Source: an uncultured Rhodanobacter sp.
Lineage (GTDB): Bacteria; Pseudomonadota; Gammaproteobacteria; Xanthomonadales; Rhodanobacteraceae
Direction: 5' to 3'
DNA length: 8,266 bases
Assembly: GCA_937906285.1 (NCBI GenBank)
Contig: CALCWL010000114.1
Coordinates: 1 to 8,266 of the forward strand
Shown piece after piece: positions 5,110-8,266 of this stretch (its first letter is position 1; every line of letters begins with the position of its first letter). The notes under the pieces are model-generated. The model searched no databases and was not told the origin of the DNA. It was given only the letters and a program-made list of their open reading frames with translations. The position numbers and the translations under genes were made by a program.

Positions 5110-6630
5110 CCACGCGGTCGGGTTGAGCCCGGCCTCCTGCACCACCACGACCACGCCCAGCAGCGGCAGACACGCGGCAAGGAAGCGCTGTTCCAACGCG
5201 GGCCGCGCCCGCTCGCTCGCGCGAGACAGCCACCCCGCCAGCGCATGACCCACGCACGGCAGCGCGAACAGGCCCAGCGGGAAATCGCGGTAGCGCCCGT
5301 CGAACACCAGCAGCAGGCCGTAATAGGCCAGCGCGAACAACCACAGCGTGCGCCAGCCGCGCGGACCGCCTGGCCGCGGCGTGCCGGCCAGTCGCCCGGC
5401 GATCCAGCGCGCCAGCCGCAGCGCGGTGAACACCGCCAGCCCGCAGGCGGCCAGCGCGATCGCCCATTCCCACGGATTGCGGCAGGCAAACCCCATCTGC
5501 CGGCATTGCCAGGCGATGGCACCGCCGCTGGCGATCCCCGCCAGGCCCAGCGCCAGCCGTTCGCGCCAGCCGCGCCGGCGGCGTCGCCACGCGCCGGCCA
5601 GCATGAACACGATGCCGCCCAGCGCCGCCGCCACCCAACCCAGCCACCAGCGCGTCATCTCCACCACCGGCCCGGTCATCGCGAACTTCGGCCGCGCCTG
5701 CGCATCGAAAATGCCCCAGTAGCCGCCCACGGTACCTTCCTGCGCACGCTTCCACGGCTGGTCGAACGCCTCGATCACGTTGTACGGCAAGCCGGCTTTG
5801 TCCGCGTAGCGCAGGAAGTCGCGCAGGTAGCGCGCCTCGTCCACCACGCTGGCGCTGGCCGCCTGGCGCGGGCGGCCGGCGCTGGGCCAGCCGGTCTCGC
5901 CGATCATCACGCGCCGCCCGGGAAACGCCGCGCTCACCTTCGCGTACACCGTTGCCACGTGCTGCACCGCGCGATCCGGCGGTACCGGCTGGTCTTCCCA
6001 GTACGGCAGGATGTGGATGGTGAGGTAATCCACCGAAGCGGCCAGCTCGGGATGGCGCAACCAGAACTCCCACACGTCGGCATAAGTCACCGGCTCGGGC
6101 ACCGCCTCGCGCACGCGCGCCAGATCGGTCGCCAGCTGCGGCGACGACAGCTCGCCGCGCAGCAGCACCTCGTTGCCGACGATCACCGCGCGCACCACGT
6201 CCGGATAGGCGCGCGCAGTGGTGATGCCGAGGCGGATCTGTTCGTCGTTCGCCTTGGGGTCCTGCCCCAGCCAGATGCCGAGCAGCACCTTCATGCCGTA
6301 GCGCCGGGCGATCCGCGGTACCGCGCTGAGGCCCTGCCCTTGCGAGTAGGTGCGCACGCAATCGAAGCGCTGCGACAGCGCGCGCAAGTCCTGGTCGACG
6401 CGTTCGGCGCTGACGAAAGCGGAGGCGTCGAGCGGCGACTCGCCCGCCAGCCGGAACGGCGCGTACGACACGCAGGCAATGCGCGAGGTGGGCGCATCGG
6501 GCAACGCCACCGGCCGGCCGATCGCCCACCAGCCATACAGCGATGCCAGCGCAGCCAGCAGCAAGGCCAGCCACGCCAGAGGTTCCCGACGGACAACAGG
6601 CGCAGCTTCGGATGACATGCGGCAAACCAT
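5011..6630 (-). CDS. Membrane-anchored GH17-like glucanase/glucan transglycosylase
   Basis: A 539-residue protein. An N-terminal membrane helix (about 16-38) is followed by a (beta/alpha)8 glycoside hydrolase family 17-type domain (about 48-325) and then about seven hydrophobic segments (roughly 327-348, 358-375, 388-407, 428-444, 449-468, 483-500, 504-521). The predicted acid/base is Glu154 in IVGNEVLLRG and the nucleophile Glu245 in MIGETGWPS, both hallmark GH17 contexts. VRTYSQGQGL and YWGIFDA are also typical. The catalytic domain should face the periplasm. Proteins with this layout are often annotated as exo-beta-1,3-glucanase or beta-(1-6)-glucan synthase (NdvC-like), so periplasmic glucan synthesis or branching is the likely role; the substrate is inferred. 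The start is either the ATG at 6630 or the one at 6618 (MSSEAAP); neither has a clear Shine-Dalgarno. The 3' end overlaps the convergent small membrane-protein gene by 99 bases. The gene is divergent from slt with a 116-base gap. Confidence 0.88.
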   Translation of the reverse strand: MVCRMSSEAAPVVRREPLAWLALLLAALASLYGWWAIGRPVALPDAPTSRIACVSYAPFRLAGESPLDASAFVSAERVDQDLRALSQRFDCVRTYSQGQGLSAVPRIARRYGMKVLLGIWLGQDPKANDEQIRLGITTARAYPDVVRAVIVGNEVLLRGELSSPQLATDLARVREAVPEPVTYADVWEFWLRHPELAASVDYLTIHILPYWEDQPVPPDRAVQHVATVYAKVSAAFPGRRVMIGETGWPSAGRPRQAASASVVDEARYLRDFLRYADKAGLPYNVIEAFDQPWKRAQEGTVGGYWGIFDAQARPKFAMTGPVVEMTRWWLGWVAAALGGIVFMLAGAWRRRRRGWRERLALGLAGIASGGAIAWQCRQMGFACRNPWEWAIALAACGLAVFTALRLARWIAGRLAGTPRPGGPRGWRTLWLFALAYYGLLLVFDGRYRDFPLGLFALPCVGHALAGWLSRASERARPALEQRFLAACLPLLGVVVVVQEAGLNPTAWSWLVLNLLLAWPVWRAWREGVRLQAQQAQAAQ

Positions 6631-6653
6631 GGATGGCGACGAATCAGCATGTC

Positions 6654-6681
6654 AGCTTAGCAGGGCGCGTCATGCGTTCAC
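6654..6681 (-). promoter_or_regulatory. Possible extended -10 promoter for the GH17-like gene
   Basis: On the minus strand, TGCTAAGCT (6662-6654) matches the extended -10 form TGnTAnnnT. A weak -35, GTGAAC (6681-6676), lies 16 bases upstream. Transcription would start near 6647, about 17 bases before the ATG at 6630. The match is modest, and chance cannot be excluded. Confidence 0.25.
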
Positions 6682-6713
6682 CCGATCCAAACAAGAGGTT
6701 GCAGCCCATCCAC

Positions 6714-6719
6714 TACACT
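6714..6719 (+). promoter_or_regulatory. Possible -10 element for slt
   Basis: TACACT matches TATAAT at 4 of 6 positions, including the most conserved T, A and final T. It lies 27 bases upstream of the slt ATG, which suits a start site near 6726. No convincing -35 is seen at 16-18 bases upstream; TTGCAG (6699-6704) is too close. Confidence 0.22.
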
Positions 6720-6746
6720 GCCGGCAGATCGAATCGCGGAGTACGC

Positions 6747-8266
6747 ATGCCTGCTTTCACCTCCCCCCGGCTGGCACGCGCGGGCGGCCTGCTGCTGGCC
6801 TGTGCCTGCCTGTTCATCGGCCATGCGCAGGCCACCCAGCCGACGCCGGCGCAACGCGCCACGTTCAAGCAGGCCTACGCGGCGGCCCAGCAAGGCGACG
6901 ACTGGCGCGCGCTCGCCGGCACGCTGCACGGCTACCCGTTGTATCCCTACCTGCAGGCGGCGGCGCTGGAACACGACATCCGCAACGTCGACCGCGCCAC
7001 CGTCGAGGCCTACCTCAAGCAGTATCCGGACTGGATTCCCGCCGCCGACCTGCGTCGGGATTTCCTGCGCGAGCTGGCGCGGCGGCAGGACTGGAGCGGT
7101 TTTCTTGCGCTGTACCAGCCGGGCCTGGGCGACACGCTGAGCTGCGACGCGCTGCAGGCGAAGCTCGCGCAAGACGCCATGCTGGAATTCGACCGCGACC
7201 TCGCCACGCTGTGGTCGCAGCCGAGCCTGCCCGACGCCTGCGACCCGGTGCTCGACGCTGCGCAGCGCCAAGGCCTGCTCACCCCCGCGCGCCTGTGGAC
7301 GCGCATCGACCGCGCCGCCGACGCCGGCCAGGCCGGCACCATCGCCAGCCTGGCGAGCTGGTTGCCTGCCGATCAGCAGGGCGACGCGCAGCAGCTGGCG
7401 CTGGCCTTGCGCGATCCGACCGCGGCGCTGGCCAAGGCCGCGCACGGGAGCGATACCCCGCGCGCACGCCAGGCCGCCACGCTGGCACTGGTGCGACTGG
7501 CGCGGCGCGACGTGGACAGCGCCGACGCCGCGTGGCGGCAGTTGCAGCCGCGGCTGGCGTTCGATCCCGCGCAGCGCGACGCCATCCTGCGCGCGCTGGC
7601 GTTGTTCCACGCCACCGACTTCGACGACGACGCGCTCGCCCGTCTCATCGCGCTGCCCGCCGCCGCCCAAGACGACAGCACCCGCGAATGGCGCGCGCGG
7701 GTGGCGTTGGCGCGGATGAACTGGCCGGCCGTGCTGGCGGCGATCGCGGCGATGCCGCCCTCGCTGCAGCAGGACGAAGAGTGGCAGTACTTCCGCGCCC
7801 GTGCGCTCGCCGCCACCGGCGATGACGCGGCCGCGCAACGGCAGTACGCCGCGCTGGCCGGGCAGGCCACCTATTTCGGATTCCTCGCCGCCGACCGCCT
7901 GCGCCAGGACTACGCCATCTGCCCGCTGAGCCTGGCCGACGATCCTCGACGCGAGCAGTTGCTGCTGGCCCGACCCGGCCTGCAGCGTGCGTTCGAATTG
8001 TTTGCGGTGGATCTGCCGCGATTGGCGCGGCGCGAATGGAACCGCGCGCTGCAAGGCACCGACGCGGCCACCCAGCGCCTCGCCGCCGACCTGGCCAACC
8101 GTCGCGGCTGGTACGACCGCGCGGTGTTCACGCTCAGCAGCGGCGACGCGCTGCGCCTGTACGACCTGCGTTTCCCGCTGGCCAGCCAGGACGGCCTGGT
8201 GCCGCAGGCCGAGCAGGCCGGCATCTATCCGGCATGGGCGTACGCGATCCTGCGCGCCGAGAGCGC
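6747..8266 (+). CDS. slt: Soluble lytic murein transglycosylase (Slt70-type), cut by window end
   Basis: The frame is open without a stop from the ATG at 6747 to the window edge (506 complete codons). Slt enzymes cleave the MurNAc-GlcNAc bond of peptidoglycan in the periplasm, leaving 1,6-anhydro-MurNAc ends. Residues 1-29 form a signal peptide (likely HAQA|TQ). An alternative lipobox-like LLAC ends at Cys19. Residues from about 30 are a long Ala/Leu/Arg-rich alpha-helical region with repeated W-x-A-L and LA-AL-packed helices, matching the Slt70 U-shaped superhelix. LYDLRFPLA, with the LVPQAEQAGI segment downstream, leads into WAYAILRAES, whose Glu505 corresponds to the catalytic glutamate in the Slt ARQES motif (Glu478 of mature E. 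coli Slt70). The remaining catalytic-domain motifs lie beyond the window. GGAG (6738-6741) sits 5 bases before the ATG, supporting the start. The gene is divergent from the GH17-like gene. Confidence 0.9.
   Translation, partial: MPAFTSPRLARAGGLLLACACLFIGHAQATQPTPAQRATFKQAYAAAQQGDDWRALAGTLHGYPLYPYLQAAALEHDIRNVDRATVEAYLKQYPDWIPAADLRRDFLRELARRQDWSGFLALYQPGLGDTLSCDALQAKLAQDAMLEFDRDLATLWSQPSLPDACDPVLDAAQRQGLLTPARLWTRIDRAADAGQAGTIASLASWLPADQQGDAQQLALALRDPTAALAKAAHGSDTPRARQAATLALVRLARRDVDSADAAWRQLQPRLAFDPAQRDAILRALALFHATDFDDDALARLIALPAAAQDDSTREWRARVALARMNWPAVLAAIAAMPPSLQQDEEWQYFRARALAATGDDAAAQRQYAALAGQATYFGFLAADRLRQDYAICPLSLADDPRREQLLLARPGLQRAFELFAVDLPRLARREWNRALQGTDAATQRLAADLANRRGWYDRAVFTLSSGDALRLYDLRFPLASQDGLVPQAEQAGIYPAWAYAILRAES

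Noticed and set aside
5245..6615. 456-codon open frame antisense to the GH17-like gene
   Set aside because: It is a His/Arg/Gln-rich shadow of a gene with clear catalytic motifs.
3548..6625. 1025-codon open frame on the minus strand
   Set aside because: It crosses the second dsbA, EEP, small membrane-protein and GH17-like genes in a wrong frame. Its translation is Arg/Ala/Gly-rich with no recognisable domain, a common artefact in GC-rich DNA.
6678..8054. 458-codon open frame on the minus strand opposite slt
   Set aside because: It is antisense to a clear Slt coding sequence and has a low-complexity Arg/Gly/Gln composition without domains.
1..8266. Mobile element, CRISPR array, phage, toxin-antitoxin or defence system
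   Set aside because: I saw no transposase, integrase, terminal inverted repeats, regularly spaced repeats or defence-type domains; the genes are housekeeping and envelope functions with uniform composition.

Overview
This window looks like a chromosomal housekeeping segment of a GC-rich gammaproteobacterium, most likely from the Xanthomonadales (Rhodanobacteraceae or Xanthomonadaceae; Rhodanobacter/Dyella-like). The reasons are the strongly GC-biased third codon positions and the gene order engB, then a divergent dihaem cytochrome c4, two dsbA-type genes in tandem and an endonuclease/exonuclease/phosphatase-family gene. I recall this order from Xanthomonas-type genomes, so the placement is an inference from memory and not a search result. 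I see no mobile element, CRISPR array, tRNA, rRNA or phage gene, and no stretch over 300 bases lacks a gene.

Layout: bases 1-576 (+) hold the C-terminal part of an EAL (cyclic-di-GMP phosphodiesterase) domain protein. It converges on engB (612-1262, -), a ribosome-assembly GTPase, with a hairpin filling the 35-base gap. Divergent from engB, a near-consensus sigma70-type promoter (1272-1300) precedes a + strand series: cytochrome c4 (1375-2127), a DsbA-like lipoprotein with a long Ala/Pro/Thr linker (2170-3057), a second DsbA-like protein (3091-3741), an EEP-family phosphoesterase/nuclease (3881-4696), and a small membrane protein (4693-5109) translationally coupled to it. The 3' end of that last gene overlaps, tail to tail, a - strand gene (5011-6630) for a membrane-anchored GH17-like glycoside hydrolase/transglycosylase with a polytopic C-terminus. 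Divergent from it starts slt (6747-8266, +, cut by the window end), a lytic murein transglycosylase that can be read through to its catalytic glutamate.

The genes share a cell-envelope theme: periplasmic electron transfer (cytochrome c4), periplasmic thiol oxidation (two DsbA homologues), and periplasmic glycan metabolism (GH17-like enzyme, Slt). Cytochrome c4 and the two dsbA genes are closely spaced and probably co-transcribed from the promoter at 1272-1300. The EEP gene may be a separate unit, since a 139-base gap with hairpins precedes it.

I did not find a convincing undescribed system. The items most worth a second look are the tandem DsbA lipoproteins with different active-site dipeptides, a C8 tract just inside the EEP gene, the 99-base antisense overlap, the GH17/polytopic membrane fusion, and a paired-cysteine loop in the small membrane protein.
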